Source: Pedobacter frigidisoli (GTDB lineage: Bacteria > Bacteroidota > Bacteroidia > Sphingobacteriales > Sphingobacteriaceae). Taken from it: a DNA stretch of 64,000 nucleotides. The stretch is taken from the NCBI RefSeq assembly GCF_004331675.1, contig NZ_SJSN01000004.1:64255-128254 (forward strand), read 5' to 3'. Shown here one piece after another: positions 20,946 through 29,589 of this stretch (positions are counted from its first letter, which is position 1; every line of letters begins with the position of its first letter). The position numbers were made by a program, and so were the translations under genes. The notes under the pieces were generated by a model. It had not been told where the DNA came from. It was given only the letters and a program-made list of their open reading frames with translations, and ran no database searches.

Positions 20946-22104
20946 TACCAGAATAAATGGCCTCGTTGCACATGGCAACACATATTGCAGCTTGGGTACC
21001 CGTATTAATATTTGATGCTGGCTCTTGATTTAACGTTATCGATTTATAAAATTCATCCAAGGCATAATTGGTTCCATCGAGCGTAGCTTTATCCAAAATT
21101 GGGATTCCACCATCTTTATTTACCACGATTTTTGTGGCTCCAGAAACTCCATCAACAATGCCTAAATCCTTTTTAGCGCTTTCTTCCGGATAGAAAAGTC
21201 CGGTGTTGGTTAAAAGCGAAACCGAACCTTTTGTGCCTTTAATTTTAAACAAATAACCATCATGTGCGTTGCCACAAGTTGCACCGAAATTGCCAATCAT
21301 GCCTTTTTCTTTATAACGAAGCACGGCCTGAATGTTATCATAAGTTTCGCGACCATCCTTAAAAATATCAATCCCTCCTGCACCCATAATTTCATCGGGT
21401 TGGGTTTGGAAAGCCCAATTAATGAAGTCGATTTGATGCGATAAAAGTTCGGCAGCTAATCCACCTGAATATTCCTTATACATTCGCCAGTTAATTTTTC
21501 TCTCCAAGGATGGATCTGAAACATTCCTACGCCAGTTTCCATTTCTATCCCAGCGGCAATCGATTTGAGAAACCTTGCCCAAATAACCGCTCTGAATCAT
21601 ATCCTTAACCTTGAAATAAAGTGGCGAATATCGGTATTGATAACCCACCTGAAAAACCTGTTTCGGATAATTTTTAACTAATTTTTTCAGTTCTAAGGCT
21701 TGAGCAATGTTGTATGTCATCGTTTTTTCAACGTAAACATGTTTTCCAGCTAAAACTGCATCTTTAGCGATTTTGAAATGTTCGCTCAAAGGCGTAGCAA
21801 TAAAAACAGCATCAATCAATTTATTATCTAAAATTTGATGATAATCTTTAACCGCTTTTGCATCGACTGGGACGTATTTTTCAGCTTCCTTTAATCGGAA
21901 ATCGAGTAAATCGCAATAGGCTACAGTTTTGTATTTTGCTGGCATGGATTTAATAACCGACAAAACACCTTTGCCTCTATCTCCACAACCAATCATGGCA
22001 ACATTTATAACCTGATCGGAATATAAACTTGCAATAACCTGATTACCAACCAAAAGACCTGAGCTTAACAAAGCTGATTTCTTAACAAAAGACCTACGAT
22101 GCAT
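20911..22104 (-). CDS. exported Gfo/Idh/MocA-family oxidoreductase
   Basis: NAD(P)-linked sugar dehydrogenase family protein, 397 aa. The N-terminus MHRRSFVKKSALLSSGLLVG looks like a twin-arginine export signal, so the enzyme is likely folded with cofactor and moved to the periplasm. The Rossmann fold begins NVAMIGCGDRGKG; EKTMTYN is the place of the family's EKP motif, with Thr-Met instead of Pro. Its ATG overlaps the stop of the upstream DUF1080 gene (TAATG), indicating translational coupling. With the second Gfo/Idh gene it brackets a DUF1080 protein, an arrangement fitting 3-keto-sugar chemistry. The substrate is unknown. Confidence 0.9.
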   Translation of the reverse strand: MHRRSFVKKSALLSSGLLVGNQVIASLYSDQVINVAMIGCGDRGKGVLSVIKSMPAKYKTVAYCDLLDFRLKEAEKYVPVDAKAVKDYHQILDNKLIDAVFIATPLSEHFKIAKDAVLAGKHVYVEKTMTYNIAQALELKKLVKNYPKQVFQVGYQYRYSPLYFKVKDMIQSGYLGKVSQIDCRWDRNGNWRRNVSDPSLERKINWRMYKEYSGGLAAELLSHQIDFINWAFQTQPDEIMGAGGIDIFKDGRETYDNIQAVLRYKEKGMIGNFGATCGNAHDGYLFKIKGTKGSVSLLTNTGLFYPEESAKKDLGIVDGVSGATKIVVNKDGGIPILDKATLDGTNYALDEFYKSITLNQEPASNINTGTQAAICVAMCNEAIYSGNNQYWKKSYDV

Positions 22105-23468
22105 TATAAAGTTTTAAGTTTAATGGTTCTAAAATCCACCTTGTTGCCATGATCCTGAATTAGGATATGGCCTTTGGGTGCTTCACCAAAGTTTTTCCAA
22201 TCCTTATATTTACTGATGGCTACCAATTTTTTAAACTCTTCCGACCCACGAACGTATTCTAAAACTTTTACGCCATTTAAATAATGCTCTACCTTATTAT
22301 TTGGATAAACGATTAATCGGGCATTGTTCCAGCTACTAATTGGACGAAGATAACGAGGCTCTTTTTTAGCTGTCATTAAATCGTACAACGATGCCAAAGT
22401 ACGGTTTCCATCTCTTCCTAATTTCGCATCGGGATGCAAAACATCATCCAAAACCTGGTATTCCAAGCCGATTGCCGAGCCTGTATTTTTTTCTTCGAGT
22501 GTTACAAAATATTTAACGCCACTATTGGCTCCTGGCGTTAATTTAAACTCGAAAGACATATCAAAAGCAGCAAATTCTTCTTTGGTTACAATGTCACCTC
22601 CATTTGTTGATTCGGCACCGCCTGATGGCTCTACGCTAATAATACCATCTTGAATTTTCCAACCTTTGGCAGGGAAAGCAGTTTTATAAGCTCCAATCCA
22701 TCCAGAATTAGTTTTTCCATCGAAAAGCAATTTATAGCCCTCCGATTTTTCGTAAGCTGATAAGGTGTTCGGTGTTAAATTAACCGTATAAATTCCTTTC
22801 GGGAAAGCTTTAGATTTTAATCCATCAGTTTGAATATTGATGTTTTTGAAGTAAACTTTTTTGCCATCATTGCCCAATTCATTTCCAATTCCATGAACCT
22901 GTAAACCGATAAATCCAGATTTATCCAGGGTATCAATCACATAAGCAACTGGTTTTCCATTAACCCAAGTTTTAGTTTCGTTTCCAATACATTCTATTTT
23001 GTAGTGGTTAAATTCGTTCTTTTTATACAGTGATTTTGCAGATTGATTTAGCTCCAATGGATATAACCATAATCTTCTTGCCTCATCGTAAATACCACCC
23101 GTCCATGCTCTTGGCGTTGGGTCAATTTCTACCTGGCGACCGAAAACCAAACCTTTTCCATTATTCCCCTCGGGTTTGATGTGACTACGGGTTTGAATGC
23201 CTGAATTGGTAGTTTCACCCTCAAGCTTAACATCTAGTTCAAGAATAAAATCACCATATTCTTTTTCTGTAATTAAGAATGAATTTGGAGTACCCTTGGT
23301 CATGGTGCCTACAATTGCTCCATCTTCAACTTTATAAGGTGCAGCACCCGCCACTGCTTTCCAGCCGGTTAAGGTTTTACCATCGAAAAGTGGTTTTGAT
23401 TTTTGGCCAGCGGCAGATAAACTGATTAGGGAAAGGGCTAGAATGCTGTATTTTTTGAGTTTTAACAT
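22104..23468 (-). CDS. tandem DUF1080 protein (3-keto-disaccharide hydrolase family)
   Basis: Exported 454-aa protein (signal MLKLKKYSILALSLISLSAAG) with two DUF1080 concanavalin-like domains: about residues 25-215 (LFDGKTLTGWKAV start) and 245-454 (LLFDGKTNSGWIGAY start). Established knowledge links DUF1080 with cleavage of 3-keto-glycosides made by Gfo/Idh-type dehydrogenases. Both neighbours in the same strand are such enzymes, and the downstream one overlaps this stop codon. Most family members have one domain; the double form here may pair two substrate sites. A 25-bp-stem hairpin separates it from the gene upstream-of-operon side at 23489-23554. Confidence 0.9.
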   Translation of the reverse strand: MLKLKKYSILALSLISLSAAGQKSKPLFDGKTLTGWKAVAGAAPYKVEDGAIVGTMTKGTPNSFLITEKEYGDFILELDVKLEGETTNSGIQTRSHIKPEGNNGKGLVFGRQVEIDPTPRAWTGGIYDEARRLWLYPLELNQSAKSLYKKNEFNHYKIECIGNETKTWVNGKPVAYVIDTLDKSGFIGLQVHGIGNELGNDGKKVYFKNINIQTDGLKSKAFPKGIYTVNLTPNTLSAYEKSEGYKLLFDGKTNSGWIGAYKTAFPAKGWKIQDGIISVEPSGGAESTNGGDIVTKEEFAAFDMSFEFKLTPGANSGVKYFVTLEEKNTGSAIGLEYQVLDDVLHPDAKLGRDGNRTLASLYDLMTAKKEPRYLRPISSWNNARLIVYPNNKVEHYLNGVKVLEYVRGSEEFKKLVAISKYKDWKNFGEAPKGHILIQDHGNKVDFRTIKLKTL

Positions 23469-23488
23469 GGTTGATTTATTGGTTCGCT

Positions 23489-23554
23489 GTCATTGCGAGG
23501 CACGAAGCAATCTTAATGCGGTGGAATATAGATTGCTTCGTGCCTCGCAATGAC
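23489..23554. repeat. perfect 25-bp stem hairpin of the GTCATTGCGAGGCACG family
   Basis: Left arm 23489-23513 begins GTCATTGCGAGGCACG; the right arm 23530-23554 is its exact complement; the loop is 16 nt. Related copies are at 43316-43427 and 43521-43611. It sits inside a probable operon, so it may work as a transcript-processing or attenuation hairpin, or simply be a mobile palindrome. Confidence 0.9.
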
Positions 23555-23567
23555 GACGTGTTGAATA

Positions 23568-24923
23568 TTAATATTTAAAAACTTTTCCGTTCGCGATTAC
23601 TTCTTGTCTGCTTTCATCGAAAACTGATTTTGCCCCAGTGCGAACCGCAGCATTTGTCATAATGTTTGCAATTGAATGCGAATAACCAGCTTCAACTGGT
23701 GCATTTGGTGTTTTACGACTTCGAACACATTCCATCCAGTTTCGCATGTGACCAGAAGTTAACGCATCGCCACCCATGTTAGCGCCAGTAGCTGCTTTTA
23801 TTTCAGTTTTACTCAAATCAAATTCGGGTAAAAGATTAGCTTTCAAACCCATTGCTGATGCTTCTTGCTGTCTCAAACCACCTTTCGGCGAAACTTTATT
23901 GGTGATTAAATTTAGTTCCCCACCATTTGAATAATAAACTTCGCCCACATCGCCCACGCTGTTTTGCATTCTTGAGGTAAAAGTAACTTGGAATCCATCT
24001 TCAGAATTCGGCTGACCGTAATCAAAAACGGCAACCATCGAATCCCAGTTTCTACGACCATCTTTCCAAGTATAAATTCCACCGTTTGCAACTACGCTAC
24101 GTGGATGTTTTAAACCTGTAAACCAATGTACGGTATCAATTTGGTGTGACATCCATTGACCTGGCATTCCTGATGAATATGGCCAGAACAACCGATATTC
24201 TAAATATTTTCTTGGGTCAAAAGCTTCATTTGGACGATTTAATAAAAATCTTTTCCAATCGATATCTTCTTCCTTAAGTTTAGCAACTAAATCCGGTCTG
24301 CGCCAACGTCCTGGTTGGTTTACATTCCAAACTAAATCAACTGCTGTAATTGGGCCAAATTTGCCATCTTGAATATATTTTGCGGCATTTGCATAATTCT
24401 CTCCGCTCCTACGCTGTGAACCAATCTGAACAATTCTATCAGATGCTTTAACCGCTTTTAAGGCGGCTTTTGCATCATCCATCGTTTCCGCAAAAGGCTT
24501 TTCTACATAAGCATCGCAATTACCTTTAATCGCCTCCACCAAATGTAAAGCATGTTGAAAATCGGCTGTGCTGATGATTACTGCATCTAAATCTTTTGTA
24601 GCATAAAGTTCATCGTTGTTTCGACAGGCTTTAATATCGTGACCAAACTTTTGCTTTAAATGTGCAATTCCTAAATCTCTTCGGTAACTCCACAAATCAG
24701 AAAGTCCGACGATATCGAAGTTTAATTCTTTGTTATGATTTAGAAAACAAGGCAGTAAAGTATCTTTAAATCGGTCTGAGAATCCAACAACACCAACCCG
24801 TACCCTATCGTTTGCACCGATTATGCGGCCATAACTTTTAGCGCTCATACCCATTGTGCCGGCGTAAGTTGCAGCAGCAAACACTGCAGATTGTTTAATG
24901 AATTTTCTTCTGGAATTTTCCAT
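23568..24923 (-). CDS. exported Gfo/Idh/MocA-family oxidoreductase, second copy
   Basis: A 451-aa sugar dehydrogenase-type protein with a twin-arginine-like leader (MENSRRKFIKQSAVFAAATYAG). The Rossmann fold starts VRVGVVGFSDRFKD; EKPFAETMDDAKAALKA holds the canonical EKP lysine. The C-terminal half has the SSGMPGQWMSHQIDTVHWF region with a conserved His typical of the exported branch. It is 99 bp upstream of the DUF1080 gene on the same strand. It is only distantly similar to the Gfo/Idh gene at 20911-22104, so the two probably do different steps rather than being a recent duplicate. Confidence 0.9.
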   Translation of the reverse strand: MENSRRKFIKQSAVFAAATYAGTMGMSAKSYGRIIGANDRVRVGVVGFSDRFKDTLLPCFLNHNKELNFDIVGLSDLWSYRRDLGIAHLKQKFGHDIKACRNNDELYATKDLDAVIISTADFQHALHLVEAIKGNCDAYVEKPFAETMDDAKAALKAVKASDRIVQIGSQRRSGENYANAAKYIQDGKFGPITAVDLVWNVNQPGRWRRPDLVAKLKEEDIDWKRFLLNRPNEAFDPRKYLEYRLFWPYSSGMPGQWMSHQIDTVHWFTGLKHPRSVVANGGIYTWKDGRRNWDSMVAVFDYGQPNSEDGFQVTFTSRMQNSVGDVGEVYYSNGGELNLITNKVSPKGGLRQQEASAMGLKANLLPEFDLSKTEIKAATGANMGGDALTSGHMRNWMECVRSRKTPNAPVEAGYSHSIANIMTNAAVRTGAKSVFDESRQEVIANGKVFKY

Positions 24924-25510
24924 TGAATAAATAGGTTTAGATTGGGTTAGAAAAGCTCATAACGTTAAACGTTTTATCTGCATTTAACAGCATCCAAAAT
25001 AGGATTTTTAGTTGAAAGATTTAGTAGGCTTTGGTAACAATTTAGAAACCTCATCACATGAAAAGAAGAAGTTATTGTGAATTTTGTGCATTCCCTCCCT
25101 TGAAGAGAGGGAAACAAAGTTTTATGGTTTGAACCGGGTTAAAAGCATTGTCCCATAAATCCCTCTCTTCGAGGAGAGAGAGAGCAATAATTTGCCAAAG
25201 CACAAACATTGATAGGGTGAGGTGAGAATAAAGCCGCTTCTATTTATCAAAAACCTTACCCTATGAAAAGAAGAAGTTATTGTTGATTTAGTGCCATCCC
25301 TCTCCTCGAAGAGAGGGAAACGAAAGATTGTAGTTTGAACTTTGTTTTTATCAGTCATGCTAACACACACTTCATGCTGAATTCATTTCAGCATCTTAAT
25401 AAAAACCTCACCTTATGAATTTTAATTACCGCCCATTATTCCCTCTCTTCAAGGAGAGGGAGAGCAGAATAATTGCTTAACTTCCAAACATTGATAGTGT
25501 GAGGTTAAAA
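24924..25510. repeat. cluster of degenerate GAGAGGGA-type repeats
   Basis: The gap between the Gfo/Idh gene and valS carries several related pieces: AAAAGAAGAAGTTATTGT at 25060-25077 and 25264-25281; inverted CTCTC...GAGAG arms at 25092-25109, 25160-25183, 25291-25318 and 25441-25464; and CAAACATTGATAG(G/T)GTGAGGT at 25203-25222 and 25485-25504. They alternate orientation and look like three or more copies of one element with different decay. No gene is supported here. Confidence 0.75.
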
Positions 25511-25511
25511 C

Positions 25512-25582
25512 AAAAAGCCCCTTAGAAACCTAATTCTAAAGGGCTTTTACAAACCTCGCAGGTTTTAAAAAGCTGCGAGGTT
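25512..25582 (-). terminator. two consecutive hairpins ending valS
   Basis: First read from the gene are CTGCGAGGTT and AACCTCGCAG arms (25552-25582 on the plus strand), then a 15-bp stem AAAAGCCCCTTAGAA / TTCTAAAGGGCTTTT (25513-25548) with a T run on the minus strand. The second is a good rho-independent terminator for valS. Confidence 0.75.
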
Positions 25583-25592
25583 AATAATTAGA

Positions 25593-28283
25593 TTATCCCA
25601 AAACCACTAAACTTTCCTCAATTATCTTGATTTTAGCCTCGGCATCTGCTTTTTTATTGCGCTCGTTTGCGATAATTTCTGGCTTTGCATTTTGAACAAA
25701 GCGTTCGTTACTCAGCTTCGCATCAACAGATTTCAAGAAACCTTGCAAATAAACCAAATCAGCATTTAAGCGAATGCGTTCTGCTTCAACATCAATTGTT
25801 TCAGTTAGTATAATAAAAAATTCATCTTTGCCCGCCATAAAAGCTGTTGCACCAGCAACCTTATCACTTACTATTTCTGCGGCAGAAACATTTGCTATTT
25901 TGTAAACAATGTTTAGCCATTTTTCATAATCGATATCAGAATTTACTTTCAAGCTTAAAGGCAAAGCCTCTTTTGGTGAAATTTGTTTCTGGTTACGAAT
26001 ATTTCTGATTTCAGCTACAACAGTTTTAATTACCTCCACATCTTTCAATAGTTTCTCATCAATCGAACCACCTTTCGGGAATTCGGCAACAATGCAACAA
26101 TCCATTTCTCCACGTTCAGCAAACAAATCATCATGCCACAATTCTTCGGTTAAGAAAGGCATATTTGGGTGCAATAACTTGATGATATTTTCAAAGAACG
26201 CAATGGTTGCGCTATAACTTTCGGCATCAATTGGTTGTTGGTAAGCAGGCTTAACCATCTCCAAATACCAAGCGCAGAAATCATCCCAAACCAATTTATA
26301 GGTCGTCATTAAAGCCTCCGATAAGCGATATTGCTTAAAGTTGGCCTCGATTTCTAATAAAGATTCGTTAAAACGATTCTCAAACCAGGAAATGGCTTGC
26401 TTATTGGGATTTTCTAAATTTTCGTCTACCTCCCATCCTTTTACCAAACGGAAAGCATTCCATATTTTCGAAGCGAAATTACGTCCTTGTTCGCAGTAGC
26501 TTTCGTCGAACATTAAATCGTTACCCGCAGGCGACGACATTAACATCCCAACGCGGACTGCGTCAGCTCCATATTTTTCAATTAATCCAATTGGGTCTGG
26601 TGAATTACCTAAAGATTTAGACATTTTACGGCCTAACTTATCGCGAACTATCCCCGTTAAGTAAACGTTGGTGAATGGTTTTTTGCCCATAAACTCATGC
26701 CCGGCCATTATCATTCTAGCCACCCAGAAGAATAAAATTTCCGGTGCAGTAACCAAATCGTTGGTTGGATAGTAGTAGTTAATATCTTTATTATTCGGGT
26801 CTTTAAATCCATCGAAAACAGAAATCGGCCATAACCATGATGAAAACCAGGTATCCATTACATCTTCATCTTGCCTTAAAAAAGGTTCTAACTGATGTTT
26901 GAATCCTGCTTTTTCAGTATCTGAACAATTTTCATCCAAATGTTTTTTCTTCCAGAATTCTTCTAAAGCTTCTTCCTTGGTTTTGGCAACTACCCAGTTT
27001 CCTTTATCATCATACCAAGCGGGAATTTGTTGTCCCCACCAAAGTTGACGAGAAATATTCCAATCGCGAACATTTTCCATCCAGTGGCGATAGGTGTTCT
27101 CAAATTTATTCGGAATTAAGTTAACTTCTCCGTTCAAAACATCATCCAAAGCTGGCTGAGCCATTTCTTTCATCTTCACAAACCATTGCATAGAAAGTTT
27201 TGGTTCGATAGCCGCATCGGTACGTTCAGAAAAACCAACCTGCGATTTATAATCTTCAACCTTATCTAAATGACCGGCCTCTTCCAACATTTTAGCAATC
27301 TTCTTACGGGCAACAAATCTGTCTTCGCCCACTAAAATGACTGCCAATTCATTTAAAGTTCCGTCATCGTTTAAAATATCAGTTACCGGTAAATTGTGCT
27401 TAACACCCAACTCATAATCGTTCAAATCGTGGGCCGGTGTAACTTTTAAACAACCTGTACCAAATTCAATGTCCACATATTCATCCTCAATAACCGGAAT
27501 TTCATGGTTAACCAAAGGCACAAAAACTTTTTTGCCTTTTAGGTGCGCAAAACGCTCGTCATTCGGGTTAATACAAATGGCGGCATCAGCCATAATAGTT
27601 TCCGGACGAGTAGTAGCAACAACAAGGTAGTCAGGAGTCTGAAGTCCGTAGTCCGAAGTCTTATCGCCAACAATGGTATAGCGGATATAATAAAGCTTTT
27701 GATTTACTTCCTTACGAATTACTTCCTCATCAGAAACCGCTGTTTTGCCTGCAGGATCCCAGTTTACCATTCGGATGCCGCGATAAATCCAGCCTTTTTT
27801 GTACAAATGGATAAATGAATCGATAACGGCCGCAGAAAGGTCTTCTTCCATTGTAAAACGAGTACGGTCCCAATCGCAACTTGCACCCAATTTCTTCAAT
27901 TGCTCTAAAATAATACCACCGTATTTCTCTTTCCACTCCCAGGCATATTTCAGAAACTCTTCACGAGAAAGGTCTTTTTTATTAATGCCTTTTTCCTTCA
28001 ACATAGCCACAACTTTCGCCTCTGTAGCGATAGATGCATGGTCGGTTCCAGGAACCCAACATGCATTTTTTCCCTGCATACGAGCTTTTCGAATCAAAAC
28101 ATCTTGAATCGTATTGTTTAACATATGCCCCATGTGCAGCACTCCAGTCACATTTGGCGGCGGAATTACAATAGTGTAAGGCTCACGCTCATCAGGTTCT
28201 GAATGAAAAAACTTTTTCGATAGCCAATAGCTATACCATTTATCTTCGGTTTCTGCAGGATTATAATGTGTGGAAATGCTCAT
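25593..28283 (-). CDS. valS: valyl-tRNA synthetase
   Basis: Class I aminoacyl-tRNA synthetase charging tRNA-Val. The HIGH motif is HMGH in PNVTGVLHMGHMLN near residue 50 and the KMSKS motif is GRKMSKSLGNS near residue 550. The editing domain begins around VVATTRPETIMADAA, and a C-terminal coiled coil (RLNADLVYLQGFLKSVDAKLS) closes the protein. The 896-aa length is normal. One oddity: just before VVATTRPET, codons 208-219 (KTSDYGLQTPDY) are built from degenerate 7-bp repeats and are not part of the conserved family core. The gene seems monocistronic, followed by a strong terminator. Confidence 0.97.
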   Translation of the reverse strand: MSISTHYNPAETEDKWYSYWLSKKFFHSEPDEREPYTIVIPPPNVTGVLHMGHMLNNTIQDVLIRKARMQGKNACWVPGTDHASIATEAKVVAMLKEKGINKKDLSREEFLKYAWEWKEKYGGIILEQLKKLGASCDWDRTRFTMEEDLSAAVIDSFIHLYKKGWIYRGIRMVNWDPAGKTAVSDEEVIRKEVNQKLYYIRYTIVGDKTSDYGLQTPDYLVVATTRPETIMADAAICINPNDERFAHLKGKKVFVPLVNHEIPVIEDEYVDIEFGTGCLKVTPAHDLNDYELGVKHNLPVTDILNDDGTLNELAVILVGEDRFVARKKIAKMLEEAGHLDKVEDYKSQVGFSERTDAAIEPKLSMQWFVKMKEMAQPALDDVLNGEVNLIPNKFENTYRHWMENVRDWNISRQLWWGQQIPAWYDDKGNWVVAKTKEEALEEFWKKKHLDENCSDTEKAGFKHQLEPFLRQDEDVMDTWFSSWLWPISVFDGFKDPNNKDINYYYPTNDLVTAPEILFFWVARMIMAGHEFMGKKPFTNVYLTGIVRDKLGRKMSKSLGNSPDPIGLIEKYGADAVRVGMLMSSPAGNDLMFDESYCEQGRNFASKIWNAFRLVKGWEVDENLENPNKQAISWFENRFNESLLEIEANFKQYRLSEALMTTYKLVWDDFCAWYLEMVKPAYQQPIDAESYSATIAFFENIIKLLHPNMPFLTEELWHDDLFAERGEMDCCIVAEFPKGGSIDEKLLKDVEVIKTVVAEIRNIRNQKQISPKEALPLSLKVNSDIDYEKWLNIVYKIANVSAAEIVSDKVAGATAFMAGKDEFFIILTETIDVEAERIRLNADLVYLQGFLKSVDAKLSNERFVQNAKPEIIANERNKKADAEAKIKIIEESLVVLG
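27627..27660 (-). repeat. five degenerate GACTnCn heptamers inside valS
   Basis: On the valS strand the sequence reads GACTTCG, GACTACG, GACTTCA, GACTCCT, GACTAC: five heptamers sharing GACTnC. They encode a short Ser/Asp/Tyr/Gln/Thr/Pro loop at the edge of the editing domain and keep the frame. Such a tract looks like an inserted intergenic repeat that was tolerated in a surface loop. Confidence 0.85.
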
Positions 28284-28798
28284 GAAAAATTGTTATAAAA
28301 GCCCAAAAATAGCTAAATAAGCTGAAAGACTAAAGTGCAAAGCTAAAAGTTTGGTGCAATAAAATTCCTCTCTCCCAGAGGAGTGCCTGCTAGGCGAGGT
28401 GTTTCGTTTATTTTTGAAAAGCAAGTTCAGTATTTCATTTTAAAGTCAGTCCTGCTTTTTGTTCCAATCTTTTTGTGAATGGCAGTTGAGGCTGTTGAAT
28501 TGCTGCATCAAAAAGTATTTCCACTTCAATCAGGTTTAAAAAACTTAAGTCTATTGCGCTTTTGATTGTCCTGCTTATTCAGATTGCATATTTTGGCTGA
28601 AGCCAACTAATCCAACCTGCATACAGGCAGCTAAAGCAGCCTTCAATGAAATGCAGTACACAACGCAAGTTGCAATCTTACATGCTTTCAATTTCATTGC
28701 CGTTGGTTTCAACCAACGGATAAAAATGATTAAGAAATGTAATCGGTTAGTTTATAGAAAGTTAGATATAAAACAGCCGTCACTGACGAAGAAATGGC
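28284..28798. repeat. intergenic repeat cluster upstream of valS
   Basis: Three pieces are visible. At 28360-28405 is an AATTCCTCTC...GAGTGCCTGCTAGGCGAGGTG element like those at 39808 and 40220. At 28416-28540 is a plus-oriented copy of the dispersed element (GAAAAGCAAGTTCAGTA, then GTCCTGC, CAATCTTTTTG, AAAAAGTATTTCCAC, ATCAGGTTTA). At 28690-28722 is the hairpin CCGTTGGTTTCAACCAACGG preceded by TTCATTG. No gene is supported. Confidence 0.7.
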
Positions 28799-29251
28799 TT
28801 AATCCAAATCTTCAAAAACATCATCCAATAAAAGCTCAAACCCTGGCAAAACCGATGATGCAATTTTTTCGCTTAAAGTAAATATTTTCGATGGCTGAAA
28901 TTTACCTAACTCATTTAGGGTGTAAATTAAAATACTTTGGTCGCTTTGGCTAACCACCCAGTATTCATTAACACCGAACTCTTCGTAAACCTGATATTTA
29001 TTCAGCAACTCCTTTATATTATTTCCAGGAGATAAAATTTCTACAACAATATCCGGAGCGCCAATACAACCTCTATCATCGAGCTTATTTTTATCGCAGA
29101 TTACACAAATATCGGGTTGGAGAATGGTGATGGCGTCTTTCTTTTCAAAATAAACATCGAACGGCCCAACAATTACTTTTGCCGTCTTACCTTTTAGATA
29201 ATTAGCAATTTGAATGAAAATATTACCGAGCACTTCTTGGTGTGATAGCAA
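28799..29251 (-). CDS. Uma2-family endonuclease-like protein, start codon lost or atypical
   Basis: PD-(D/E)xK-type Uma2 (DUF820) protein. Visible core: QPDICVICDKNKL, then APDIVVEILSPGN and the ELLNKYQVYEEFGVNEYWVV segment. The first usable start is a TTG at 29251, which gives 150 aa and leaves out the conserved N-terminus. The frame stays open to 29392 and codes the expected family start (KSLKYSYEDYYSWKF, RVELINGQIF), but contains no ATG, GTG or TTG there. An ATT at 29375-29377, followed by LELKDLD, sits where the family's Met would be. So the gene is either started at ATT or recently disabled. A second Uma2 gene is at 45932. The biological role of the family is unknown. Confidence 0.7.
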   Translation of the reverse strand: MLSHQEVLGNIFIQIANYLKGKTAKVIVGPFDVYFEKKDAITILQPDICVICDKNKLDDRGCIGAPDIVVEILSPGNNIKELLNKYQVYEEFGVNEYWVVSQSDQSILIYTLNELGKFQPSKIFTLSEKIASSVLPGFELLLDDVFEDLD

Positions 29252-29460
29252 AATTGTTTCGCCACTACTACTAAAAATTTGGCCATTTATTAATTCTACT
29301 CTGTCAGAAAATTTCCAAGAATAATAATCTTCATAACTATATTTTAAAGACTTATCTAAATCTTTTAATTCTAAAATCGAAATATCCTTTAACTAGAAGA
29401 TTGATAATTATTCATATTGTTGAAGCTATCATTAAATATAACAAATTGCAGAATTAAAGC

Positions 29461-29525
29461 TGTCGCAATGCTGAATTATTTTAGCATCCATTATATACAA
29501 TTAAGACCCTGAAATGAATTTAGTG
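29461..29525. repeat. degenerate GTCGCAATGCTGAA hairpin
   Basis: GTCGCAATGCTGAATTATTT and, inverted, AAATGAATTTAGTGTGACGA form an imperfect stem. It resembles the element at 57483-57568, which also joins GTCnC arms with TGAAtTnATTCAG cores. It lies between the P-type ATPase and the Uma2 gene. Confidence 0.5.
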
Positions 29526-29589
29526 TGACGACTTCCCCAAGATTAGCGCATTAGGGTTACTTCGTTCCTTGCAATAACAAATTTCTTTG

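Noticed and set aside
25122-25370. Open frame of 82 codons, minus strand
   Set aside because: It lies wholly in alternating GAGAGGGA repeats and encodes no recognisable pattern.
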